Source: Desulforhabdus amnigena
GTDB lineage: Bacteria; Desulfobacterota; Syntrophobacteria; Syntrophobacterales; Syntrophobacteraceae
Direction of reading: 5' to 3'
Assembly (NCBI RefSeq): GCF_027925305.1
Contig: NZ_BSDR01000001.1
Location: 1,825,001 to 1,889,000, forward strand
DNA length: 64,000 nucleotides
Shown here: positions 56,266 to 64,000 of the stretch, in pieces
How positions within the stretch are numbered: the first letter of the stretch is position 1
Layout: the number at the start of each line of letters is the position of its first letter
Program-made: the position numbers and the translations under genes
The notes under the pieces: model-generated
What the model saw: the letters and a program-made list of their open reading frames with translations, nothing else
Databases searched by the model: none
Told to the model about the DNA's origin: nothing

Positions 56266-57633
56266 ATGAAACAACAAAACCAACTCACAATGGCGCCCAT
56301 TCCCGAACTCATCCGCCAAATCGCCATTCCCGCCAGCATAGGATTCTTCTTCAACACTATGTACAATGTCGTGGACACTTACTTTGGAGGACTCATTTCA
56401 ACTCAGGTCCAGGCCGCCCTCTCCCTTTCGTTTCCCATTTTTTTCATCATCATTGCCATGGGAAGCGGAATGGCCACGGGCACAACGGCTTTGATAGCAA
56501 CGGCCATTGGAGAAGGAAATCTTCAACAGGCAAGGCTTTTTGCCGTTCAAGGGATTGCTTTCGGAGTCATCCTCTCCTTTTTCCTGACGGTTATCGGCCT
56601 TCTGAGCGCGCCTTTCCTGTTTTCGTTGCTCGGAGCCTCGGAAAGCTATCTGGAAATATGTTTGAATTATATGAATACGATTTTTTTCGGCGCCCCCTTT
56701 TTCATGCTCACTTATATGCTCAACGCCATCCTGAACGCCTTGGGAAACACCAAACCCTATCGGAACTTCCTGGTTGCCGGTTTCTTCTTGAACCTCGTTT
56801 TCGATCCATGGTTCATCTACGGCGGACTGGGCATTCCTCCAATGAGAACCCTTGGAATCGCCATCGCGACAGTCCTCATACAATTGATCGGCAGCATCTA
56901 TCTCGGAACGAGGGTCTTTCAATCTGGCATCCTCAAAGGGAGCCAATGGACGGAATTGCACCCCCGGAAAAAAACGTTTCAGGAAATTGCGCGGCAGGGA
57001 TTTCCGGCAAGCGCCAACACGTTCACTGTGGGTTTGGGGATTTTCGTCATCACATACTTCATCAGCAAATTCGGAAAAGAGGCTGTTGCCGGATACGGCA
57101 TCGCAACGAGGGTGGAACAGATAGCCCTGCTCCCCACTATCGGGTTGAACATCGCCACACTGACCATTGTCGCACAAAATAACGGAGCACGACTCTTTGG
57201 CAGAATTCACGAAGCCGTCAAAACGGCTCTGCTTTATGGTGGTGCGGTCATGTCCTTGGGAACAGCGGGTGTTTTCATGTTCGCCGAGAACCTCATGGGG
57301 TTCTTCACACAGGACCCGCCGGTCATAGAACACGGCACGACCTACTTAAAGATTGCCTCTTTCGTCCTTTATGCGTATACAATCATGTATATCAACATTG
57401 CGGCCCTGCAAGGAATCAAGAAACCCATGTTTGCCATATGGATAGGGCTGTATCGTCAGATTGTGGCCCCCATCATTGTCTTTTATGCTCTGATTCACTT
57501 GCTGGACCTGGGGATTAAAGGCATATGGTGGGGAATATTTTCAGTCACATGGAGTGCAACAGGGATCACGCTCCTTTATTCCAGAAGATTATTGAGGAAA
57601 AACCTGGCATTATGTTCTGATCAGCGTGTTTGA
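56266..57633 (+). CDS. MATE-family efflux transporter
   Basis: About 455 residues with roughly twelve membrane helices. PASIGFFFNTMYNVVDTYFG at the N-terminus and NIATLTIVAQNNGARLFGR in the middle are typical of MATE exporters, which use Na+ or H+ gradients to expel drugs or metabolites. I prefer the ATG at 56266 (GGAAAG upstream); 56248 is also in frame. It is followed by a PtsN-like gene 35 bp later. Confidence 0.88.
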   Translation: MKQQNQLTMAPIPELIRQIAIPASIGFFFNTMYNVVDTYFGGLISTQVQAALSLSFPIFFIIIAMGSGMATGTTALIATAIGEGNLQQARLFAVQGIAFGVILSFFLTVIGLLSAPFLFSLLGASESYLEICLNYMNTIFFGAPFFMLTYMLNAILNALGNTKPYRNFLVAGFFLNLVFDPWFIYGGLGIPPMRTLGIAIATVLIQLIGSIYLGTRVFQSGILKGSQWTELHPRKKTFQEIARQGFPASANTFTVGLGIFVITYFISKFGKEAVAGYGIATRVEQIALLPTIGLNIATLTIVAQNNGARLFGRIHEAVKTALLYGGAVMSLGTAGVFMFAENLMGFFTQDPPVIEHGTTYLKIASFVLYAYTIMYINIAALQGIKKPMFAIWIGLYRQIVAPIIVFYALIHLLDLGIKGIWWGIFSVTWSATGITLLYSRRLLRKNLALCSDQRV

Positions 57634-57668
57634 CTCCTCACAAGAGAACCCTTTGATTTTGGAATGCC

Positions 57669-58139
57669 ATGAAAATATGGGAACGCCTTCAACCTGATTG
57701 TATCTTCTTGGATGCCCACCTTTCGGACAAGGATTCCGTGCTTCGATTTGTAGTGGACATTTTTGCCCGCAAGGGAGCGGTGAGGAATGCAAATCACCTC
57801 TACGAAGGAATGAAAATGCGCGAAGAGGTGATGAGTACCGGCATAGGCGACGGCATCGGTATTCCTCATGCCCCCAGTACCGATGCCAAGGATGCGGCCA
57901 TTCTCTTGATCCGCCTTGCAGAGCCCATAGACTTCGATGCACTGGATGGTCTGCCCGTGGATGTCATTTTGGCCATGGTAGTTCCGCAAAATGCAACCGC
58001 CCTCCATTTACAGGTGCTTGCCGCCATTTCCAGGCTCTGTCACAATCCGAAATTCATGGAGAGCATCAGAGAGGCTGAGAATTCGGAGACGCTTCGTGAA
58101 AAGATCAAATGCATGGAAGAGGAAATGGCCTTCCAATGA
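57669..58139 (+). CDS. ptsN: PTS EIIA-type regulatory protein (PtsN-like)
   Basis: 156 residues of the fructose/mannitol-type EIIA domain. GDGIGIPHAPS contains the phosphorylatable His67, and HLQVLAAISRL follows as in the family. The absence of EIIB/EIIC genes nearby points to a regulatory nitrogen-PTS EIIA rather than a sugar carrier component. It is not in the usual rpoN context. It may be co-transcribed with the MATE gene. Confidence 0.85.
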   Translation: MKIWERLQPDCIFLDAHLSDKDSVLRFVVDIFARKGAVRNANHLYEGMKMREEVMSTGIGDGIGIPHAPSTDAKDAAILLIRLAEPIDFDALDGLPVDVILAMVVPQNATALHLQVLAAISRLCHNPKFMESIREAENSETLREKIKCMEEEMAFQ

Positions 58140-58225
58140 CGGTAAAATCTGTTACATGGTGGCCGGGATTAAAACTGTTCCTACCGGGAGCGAAAGTTCG
58201 AAAATTACATGAGTCCCTCCCGTAA

Positions 58226-58253
58226 GATGGGCAAAGCCTCTTTCTTGCCCATC
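58226..58253. terminator. Hairpin after the ptsN-like gene
   Basis: GATGGGCAA (58226-58234) pairs with TTGCCCATC (58245-58253) around a 10 nt loop. There is no T-run, so a terminator role is uncertain. Confidence 0.4.
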
Positions 58254-58406
58254 GCCATGGCGATCAAAAGTCTTCATTTAATCCGTGCAGAGTAATATAT
58301 TGGCCCATGTAATTGTCATGCCCTCTAGGGACACCTCAGAGCATGAAGATGGGCTATTTTCAGGTAAAGAAAAGAACGACGTTTGAACCATTTAAGGATC
58401 AGAATC

Positions 58407-59678
58407 ATGAAAAGGGAAAGCTATTTGCGGGTATTCTTTTCAGCTTTGGCAGGCCTGGCATTAGTGGCCGGTTGTTCAACAACTCAAACGACTTCAACAC
58501 CGACGCCTCCCATGTCCGTGACACAAACCAGTGTTCAGACGTCTGTGGTTGAGCCGGCTACGGTTTCAAAGAGAGATTTCCGCCACGGTGATGCACCAAC
58601 CCTTGTTCCCTATTACGCTCCGCCGGAAAGAATGGACTTGTGCGGTGAAGCCGTTCCTCTCGATGTTGCAGACGCATGGGAGCGATTCGACAAGGAATTC
58701 ACCCTTGTGGTCTACAACCATGCTCAGGTCTACCTCTGGTTGAAGCGAATGGAGCGATATTTCCCTTGGATCGAAGAAAGGTTGCATTCCTACGGACTGC
58801 CCGAAGACCTCAAGTATGTGGCCATTGTGGAAAGCGACCTGCAACCCAATGTTTGCTCACCCAAAGGAGCAGCCGGCCCCTGGCAGTTCATGCCGACCAC
58901 GGGAGCATCCTATGGGCTGGAACAACAGGGTTCCTGCGACAAGCGATTCGACTTCGAGCAATCCACCGATGCCGCCTTCCGATTGCTGAGGGATTTATAC
59001 AGCCGCTACAACAACTGGGCCCTGGCTATCGCCACTTACAATTGCGGAGACAAGCGCATCACGGATGAAATGCGTTCTCAGGGAGTCAACAACTATTATC
59101 TGCTCAAACTTCCCCTGGAAACAGAACGCTACGTCTTTCGCATACTGGCGATCAAAGCGGTTCTGAGCGACCCGGCAAGGTACGGCTATAATTTACCCCA
59201 AGGCGCGGGGTATCAAGAGTTGAAGCTCGACCGCGTCACAGTGAACTTGAGCAAGCCGGTTCCCATTCAAACCGTAGCATCGGCGGCGGGCATCACCTAC
59301 CGTGAGTTCAAGAAGATCAATCCCTCTTTTCGTTCGGACACCATTCCAGCAGGCGTTCAGGAACTAAAACTTCCAGCCGGCACGGGTGCGGCTTTCGAGC
59401 GCAATTTTCAATCCGTTCAAATACCCCCAAATGCAAGGATGGAAGAGACAACCGCATCTCCTGTTGCCAAAAGAGAAGTCGGACAAGCCGTTCAGGCAAA
59501 AGCCGATCCTCCGAAGCCCAGTGCAGGGTCCAATCCCAAGCGCTCTCACACGGTGAAAAGTGGAGAGACCCTCTCTGGTCTTGCACGCAAATACGAGGTA
59601 AGCATCGACGATCTAAAAAAGGCAAATGGGATAAAGGGAGATACTCTGCCATTGGGACAAACGATCATCATTCCTTGA
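58407..59678 (+). CDS. mltD: Lytic murein transglycosylase (MltD-like) with LysM
   Basis: A lipoprotein of about 423 residues. The lipobox is LVAGC. The SLT domain has the catalytic glutamate in AIVESDLQPNVCSPKGAAGP followed by WQFMPTTGASYGL, and NNWALAIATYNCGD. A C-terminal LysM domain is present (HTVKSGETLSGLARKYEVS, then PLGQTIIIP). It cleaves peptidoglycan in the periplasm. ATG at 58407 is chosen over the TTG at 58383. A strong hairpin follows at 59703. Confidence 0.92.
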   Translation: MKRESYLRVFFSALAGLALVAGCSTTQTTSTPTPPMSVTQTSVQTSVVEPATVSKRDFRHGDAPTLVPYYAPPERMDLCGEAVPLDVADAWERFDKEFTLVVYNHAQVYLWLKRMERYFPWIEERLHSYGLPEDLKYVAIVESDLQPNVCSPKGAAGPWQFMPTTGASYGLEQQGSCDKRFDFEQSTDAAFRLLRDLYSRYNNWALAIATYNCGDKRITDEMRSQGVNNYYLLKLPLETERYVFRILAIKAVLSDPARYGYNLPQGAGYQELKLDRVTVNLSKPVPIQTVASAAGITYREFKKINPSFRSDTIPAGVQELKLPAGTGAAFERNFQSVQIPPNARMEETTASPVAKREVGQAVQAKADPPKPSAGSNPKRSHTVKSGETLSGLARKYEVSIDDLKKANGIKGDTLPLGQTIIIP

Positions 59679-59702
59679 CCTGAAAAAAGAAAAGGGCCTA
59701 CT

Positions 59703-59749
59703 TTTCCATGGGTGACACGGCCGACTTATTGCCGTATCCCCCATGGAAA
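59703..59749. terminator. Hairpin between mltD and glnD
   Basis: TTTCCATGGG (59703-59712) pairs with CCCATGGAAA (59740-59749); an inner ACGGC/GCCGT stem adds to it. It lies between the convergent mltD and glnD genes and could serve both. Confidence 0.65.
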
Positions 59750-59820
59750 TGGCCGTATAATCAAGATCTTGAGCGCTTAGATCAGCCCGCAAGCCCGAAA
59801 TTCACCTGAAAAAGAGAAGC

Positions 59821-62397
59821 TCAAATCATTCCATCCAGCCAGAAACACAAGGCATTTTTGATTTCTGCAATTTGTTCCGGATCTGTAACTTTTTCCCCTT
59901 GATGCGTTCTGATGTAAAAAACGTCGGCCACCTGATCCACCTTGGTCGTGATCTTGGCCACGAAAATTCTCACCTGTAGCTCACACAAAGTTCGACTGAT
60001 GGTATAAAGCAAGCCGACACGGTCTAAGGTGTAAACTTCGAGGATCGTATAAAGCTGGGACGAATCGTTATCGATAAGAATATGGCTTGGAGTCTGGCGA
60101 ACCGGTACGGGGAAATCTTCCCGACTGGCTGCATGGGCTGCAATACGATAATCCAGAGCCATTTTGCCCTGCATCAGTTGCTTCATGTCTTTTTTCACTG
60201 CGTTCCAATCGAAAGCCACATCGCGCTTTTTCGTCGTGCGGCATTGAAAGACAAGAAGCACCAGCCCGTTGTTCATGGTGAAAACCTGGGCTCCAGCAAT
60301 ATTCATATCATGCAAGGTCAGGATACCCGCGACTTGTGACAGCAGCTCGGGTCTTTCCCAGCTCATGAGTGTCAACTCTATCACGCTGTCCTTGGTTGCA
60401 ACCTCCCATACAAAAAGGTCTTCGCTTGCTTGCAGTTGCCATCCGAGCCTCAAATGCCGGGCTATGGCCTCCGGGGGCATGGAGAGCAAATAGCGTGGAG
60501 CCAGCTGAGAAAAATAAGTCTCCAACTCTGCCGTACCGATCAAATCGGCCAATTCTTCTCCTACCTGAACCCTCACCCGTTCGATCCTCTCCGCGATAGC
60601 CTGAGGACTCGGCTCCCCCTTCTCCAGAAGGTGGTGAATCATATCGTAAAGAGCAAAGACCGGTGTGTTTTTCCACTTCTGTTTTCCTTTGGGACCGGTG
60701 GATACCATGTCGGAAAAACTGAGGAGCATGAGCTGATCAAGCTGCAGCGGTGTGGAAATGATGAGCGCACAGTGGGCCAACATCTCTTCATCGGCCAGGT
60801 CCCTCAGGGAGGCGCTGTCCACCAGAAGCAGATGCTGCGCCACCAGAAACTGCACGTTATCGGATTCTTCGGGTTTCAACCCAATGCGCCGGGCAATAGC
60901 GGGTATCATTTCCCCGCCATGGAGGGCATGTCCCCTTCCTGAACTCTTTCCGATATCGTGAAGGAATCCGGCGAGAAAAAGCCAGGTCGGGTCGGTAATT
61001 CCCTGGGCAATTTGGGTCAACTCGGGCTCCGTATCGGTATATTCCCCCGCAATGAGCCGTTTCAGTTCCCTGAGGGTGCGCAGATGATGCTCATGCACCG
61101 GATAAAGATGAAAAGCATCATGTTGAACCAGTCCATGTACCGCCCCCAGTTCCGGAATAAGAGAGGTGAGAAAACCCTGGTCATAGAATTTCCTCAGGAC
61201 GGGCAAATCCGACGAGTCGTTCCGTATCAGATCCAACAGTTCCTCACGAACCATGGGGTCCCCAGAAGCCGTATCCAGCACGTTCCTGTGGTGTTGAATC
61301 CATTGACGCGTCACGTTGGCGAATTGAAGACGATGCGTTGCAGCCAGGTTGAAAAGATGAACCAGGTGCCCGGCCGTGGCAGGGTACCGGTCGGTTTGCA
61401 GGGTGATCCTCCCCGAACGAACCATTACCCCTTCTTCGATGGCCTTCGCTCCAGCTTCTTCAACGATCTCTTCCCGGCTTTCGTGCAAACGCTCCCAGAA
61501 TTCCTGAGAGATGCATTCAACACCGTGGAAAAGTTGAAAGACCTTCTGCATGAAAGATTCCACCGGAAGAAAACCCGCACGAGAAGAATATCCCAAACGT
61601 TCCGTAAGGATTTCCTGCTCCTCGAATCGAAGCTTGCTCTTCTCACTCTTGGAAAGACTTCCAAGAAGACTGAGGAGGCGGGCGAAACTCTTTTCAGCCT
61701 GTTGAAGAAAATCCACCTCCTGGCGGTTCAAATAGCCCCGAAAAATGGCATCCTCCAGGTTGTGAATATTCGATGCAATACGGCATGCAACCCTTATGGA
61801 TTGGATCTCGGAGAGCGCCCCCGGATTTTCGATCAAATCCGGTTCCAGCCAGCTTCCAGGATCCTCGAGCCGGCTTTCCCGATGCCGCACGGAATCGTAT
61901 AAGTACTTGAGGAACTCATCCCGCCGCCCCTCTATAAAAGTATCGAGCGCATCCTCCAGTTGGTCGACAAGCAATCTGTTTCCCGAAATATAACGGTTTT
62001 CCAGGAGCAACACAAAAAAAGAAAAATCCTGGCTCACCCGTTCCATCAAAGAATCCACGGTTCCCTGCTCTACCTTGAGCGTCCAACCGGCTTCGGTGAG
62101 CGGTGAAACGATTTCGTCCAGCCAACTCTCTTTCCAGGGCGACGATTCAGCCTTTAAGAGGAGGACCGGAATGGGCTGACTCGGTCCGACCAGTCCACGC
62201 CCAAAAGCGCCCAGGGCCAATATGGCTCCGCTGGAGCGGAACTGCTCCGTGTCCAGATTGAGGCGATTCACGAGACGGTTATAAAGGGAAATGATGGCCA
62301 CCTCCAGGAGACTGGTATGGCGACTCAAGAGGTCCTCGCCGCCATCACCCAGGATCTGTTCCCGCTGTTTGCGAAGAGACTCGGCAATATTCTGCAT
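59821..62397 (-). CDS. glnD: GlnD-like PII uridylyl-removing protein with degenerate uridylyltransferase site
   Basis: 858 residues with the GlnD order: a nucleotidyltransferase region, a PII-uridylyltransferase helical region, an HD domain (HLYPVHEHHLRTL and GFLHDIGKSSGRG) and two ACT domains near the C-terminus (ELLSQVAGILTLHDMNIAGA and DRVGLLYTISRTLC). In active GlnD the first domain reads GxGRGEL...SDID. Here it is GAFGRGLVGPSQPIPVLL (63-80), so both metal-binding aspartates are replaced by Pro75 and Pro77. The HD site, which removes UMP, looks intact. The protein should therefore lack uridylyltransferase activity (inference). The gene is divergent from hisH. Confidence 0.88.
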   Translation of the reverse strand: MQNIAESLRKQREQILGDGGEDLLSRHTSLLEVAIISLYNRLVNRLNLDTEQFRSSGAILALGAFGRGLVGPSQPIPVLLLKAESSPWKESWLDEIVSPLTEAGWTLKVEQGTVDSLMERVSQDFSFFVLLLENRYISGNRLLVDQLEDALDTFIEGRRDEFLKYLYDSVRHRESRLEDPGSWLEPDLIENPGALSEIQSIRVACRIASNIHNLEDAIFRGYLNRQEVDFLQQAEKSFARLLSLLGSLSKSEKSKLRFEEQEILTERLGYSSRAGFLPVESFMQKVFQLFHGVECISQEFWERLHESREEIVEEAGAKAIEEGVMVRSGRITLQTDRYPATAGHLVHLFNLAATHRLQFANVTRQWIQHHRNVLDTASGDPMVREELLDLIRNDSSDLPVLRKFYDQGFLTSLIPELGAVHGLVQHDAFHLYPVHEHHLRTLRELKRLIAGEYTDTEPELTQIAQGITDPTWLFLAGFLHDIGKSSGRGHALHGGEMIPAIARRIGLKPEESDNVQFLVAQHLLLVDSASLRDLADEEMLAHCALIISTPLQLDQLMLLSFSDMVSTGPKGKQKWKNTPVFALYDMIHHLLEKGEPSPQAIAERIERVRVQVGEELADLIGTAELETYFSQLAPRYLLSMPPEAIARHLRLGWQLQASEDLFVWEVATKDSVIELTLMSWERPELLSQVAGILTLHDMNIAGAQVFTMNNGLVLLVFQCRTTKKRDVAFDWNAVKKDMKQLMQGKMALDYRIAAHAASREDFPVPVRQTPSHILIDNDSSQLYTILEVYTLDRVGLLYTISRTLCELQVRIFVAKITTKVDQVADVFYIRTHQGEKVTDPEQIAEIKNALCFWLDGMI

Positions 62398-62654
62398 TTT
62401 ATTCTCACTTTCCTTTAGATGATTTTATGATCTGTGCTCGCAACAGACAATTCAAAGACTACGATTGTTGCCAGGATAATCGTAAACTCTCCTGCCCCGG
62501 GACGCAAGGCGGCCCGGAAGAATTCGCGTTCAGCGGCAAAGGGTGTTTCCCCGCCATCTTGAACGAGACCATTCCCTTGACCCCAGAAGAAATAATGGGT
62601 ATTTACACATCTTACTTCAAATTGAATACAACCTGCCAGTGAAAGGAGTCATGC

Positions 62655-63293
62655 GTGATCGCCATCTTGGACTACCGGGCCGGAAACCTCACCAGCGTAG
62701 CAAGAGCCTTGAATTTTCTGGGTTTCCCATGTCGGATCACCCATTCCCACGAAGAGATCAAAAGGGCTGACCGAATCATTTTCCCTGGAGTTGGCGCCGC
62801 CGGGAAATCCATGGAAAATTTGAAAGAACTGGGTCTCGATCTCCTGCTTCGCGAACGGCTGGAAGCCGGAACTCCCATCCTTGGAATCTGTGTTGGATTA
62901 CAGGTCCTTCTGGACTACAGTGAAGAAAACGACACGCAATGCCTCGGAATCGTTCGCGGAAGGGTTCGTCTTTTCCCCAGGGACATGCGAGCCGCCAACG
63001 GAACGTATCTCAAAATTCCTCACATGGGCTGGAATGAGGTCGCTTTCACGAAGGATCACCCGGTTTTCAAGAACATCCCCCCCCAGAGCGCATTCTACTT
63101 TGTACACAGTTATTATCCCGACCCGAGCGAACCGGATCAGATCGCCGGTAAAACGGAATATGGAATCTCTTTTGCCTCAGCCGTCGCCCAGAGCAACCTG
63201 GTCGCTGTCCAATTCCATCCGGAAAAGAGCGGCCCCCCCGGACTGCAGCTGCTGAAAAACTTCTGCCTATGGGATGGAGCATTTTCACAGTAA
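62655..63293 (+). CDS. hisH: Imidazole glycerol phosphate synthase, glutaminase subunit
   Basis: 212-residue class I glutamine amidotransferase that supplies ammonia to HisF in histidine synthesis. The nucleophile is Cys79 in LGICVGLQ, and VQFHPEKSG near the end holds the catalytic His and Glu. The start is GTG at 62655 with AAGGAG before it. hisF begins 10 bp after the stop, so the two subunits are co-expressed. Confidence 0.96.
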   Translation: MIAILDYRAGNLTSVARALNFLGFPCRITHSHEEIKRADRIIFPGVGAAGKSMENLKELGLDLLLRERLEAGTPILGICVGLQVLLDYSEENDTQCLGIVRGRVRLFPRDMRAANGTYLKIPHMGWNEVAFTKDHPVFKNIPPQSAFYFVHSYYPDPSEPDQIAGKTEYGISFASAVAQSNLVAVQFHPEKSGPPGLQLLKNFCLWDGAFSQ

Positions 63294-63303
63294 AGGAGAG
63301 ATC

Positions 63304-64000
63304 ATGTTGAGCAAACGCATCATCCCCTGCCTGGATGTCCGGGATGGACGCACCACAAAGGGAATCAAATTCAAAGACAACATCGATATTGGGGATCCCG
63401 TCGACATGGGCCGGTTCTATTATGAAGAGGGAGCCGATGAAATCGTCTTTTACGATATCACGGCATCCAGCGACCGCAGGCCGATCATGCTGGACGTAGT
63501 GAGGCGGGTGGCCGAGACCATCTTTATCCCTTTTTCCGTAGGGGGTGGAATTCGAACACTGGAAGACATGCGGGATGTTCTACTTGCCGGAGCCGAGAAA
63601 GTGAGCGTCAACTCAGCGGCAGTCCTCAACCCCGATATCATACGCCAGGGAGCGGAGGCATTTGGAAGCCAGTGCATCGTACTGGGAATGGATGTGAAGC
63701 AAGTTGAAAAATCTGAAAGGATTCCTTCAGGTTATGAAATCGTCATCAACGGTGGACGCAAGCACATGGGAATCGATGCTCTATGGTGGGCCCTGGAAGC
63801 GGAACGATTGGGAGCGGGGGAAATTTGCCTCAATTCCATCGATGCCGACGGAACTCAGTCCGGATACGAACTGCAACTCACCCGCATGATTTCCACTCAA
63901 GTGCAGATTCCCGTCATAGCTTCGGGGGGAGCGGGCAAACCGGAACATCTGCTCGACGTACTCACCAAAGGCTGCGCCGATGCCGCGCTCATCGCATCCA
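63304..64000 (+). CDS. hisF: Imidazole glycerol phosphate synthase, cyclase subunit, cut by window edge
   Basis: The first 232 codons of His[16 protein letters not shown] holds the first catalytic aspartate, followed by [25 protein letters not shown] and [15 protein letters not shown], where the second catalytic aspartate lies. It is a (beta/alpha)8 barrel that works with HisH. GGAGAG precedes the ATG. About 20 residues are missing beyond the right edge. Confidence 0.95.
   Translation, partial: MLSKRIIPCLDVRDGRTTKGIKFKDNIDIGDPVDMGRFYYEEGADEIVFYDITASSDRRPIMLDVVRRVAETIFIPFSVGGGIRTLEDMRDVLLAGAEKVSVNSAAVLNPDIIRQGAEAFGSQCIVLGMDVKQVEKSERIPSGYEIVINGGRKHMGIDALWWALEAERLGAGEICLNSIDADGTQSGYELQLTRMISTQVQIPVIASGGAGKPEHLLDVLTKGCADAALIAS

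Noticed and set aside
1-64000. CRISPR arrays, rRNA or tRNA genes
   Set aside because: No regularly spaced direct repeats and no conserved RNA gene sequences were seen in the window.

Overview
This 64 kb window looks like a chromosome piece from an anaerobic Gram-negative bacterium, most likely a Desulfobacterota (deltaproteobacterial, Syntrophobacterales-like) organism. This is inferred from the gene order rho-rpmE-prfA-prmC-murA-comEC, the LPS-type envelope genes (bamD, exbBD-tonB, mltD), the paired pilT genes, a quinol-type nitric oxide reductase and the style of the proteins. No rRNA, tRNA or CRISPR array was seen.

Layout. 1-7.2 kb (mostly minus strand): edge-truncated nitric oxide reductase, thiD and thiL (thiamine), two pilT retraction ATPases, and a PflA-like radical SAM protein. 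7.2-13.9 kb: an MBL-fold hydrolase, a large helicase-exonuclease fusion resembling MrfA+MrfB, an orphan NusG paralogue, moeA, and a short ModE-type regulator. 13.9-31.3 kb is housekeeping: sucCD, gatB, mtnA, radA, trxA, bamD, then the co-directional block rho-rpmE-prfA-prmC-murA-comEC.

31.3-42.5 kb is an accessory island full of recombination debris. It holds three copies of the 3' end of one large serine recombinase gene, one of them a nearly complete gene broken by two in-frame stops. It also holds a vapBC toxin-antitoxin pair, an Fe-S/LuxR regulator followed by a CGGC-domain protein, and an alcohol dehydrogenase remnant joined to a broken tyrosine recombinase. At its right end lies a three-gene cassette (DUF932 protein, three-part Nudix protein, HNH endonuclease) tightly bracketed by ~235 bp inverted repeats. 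That cassette is the best candidate in the window for an undescribed mobile or defence-like unit.

42.5-49.5 kb: tonB-exbD-exbB under an apparent cobalamin riboswitch with its own terminator, two small membrane-protein genes too short for routine ORF calling, a secreted 3D-domain protein, and two MITE-like elements. One of these interrupts an MBL-fold gene at a TA dinucleotide. 49.5-64 kb: a periplasmic binding protein next to a hybrid sensor kinase, exodeoxyribonuclease III, an OadG-like protein, a CcdA/thioredoxin-like membrane protein, a MATE exporter, a PtsN-like EIIA, MltD, a GlnD homologue whose uridylyltransferase aspartates are replaced, and hisH-hisF, cut by the right edge.
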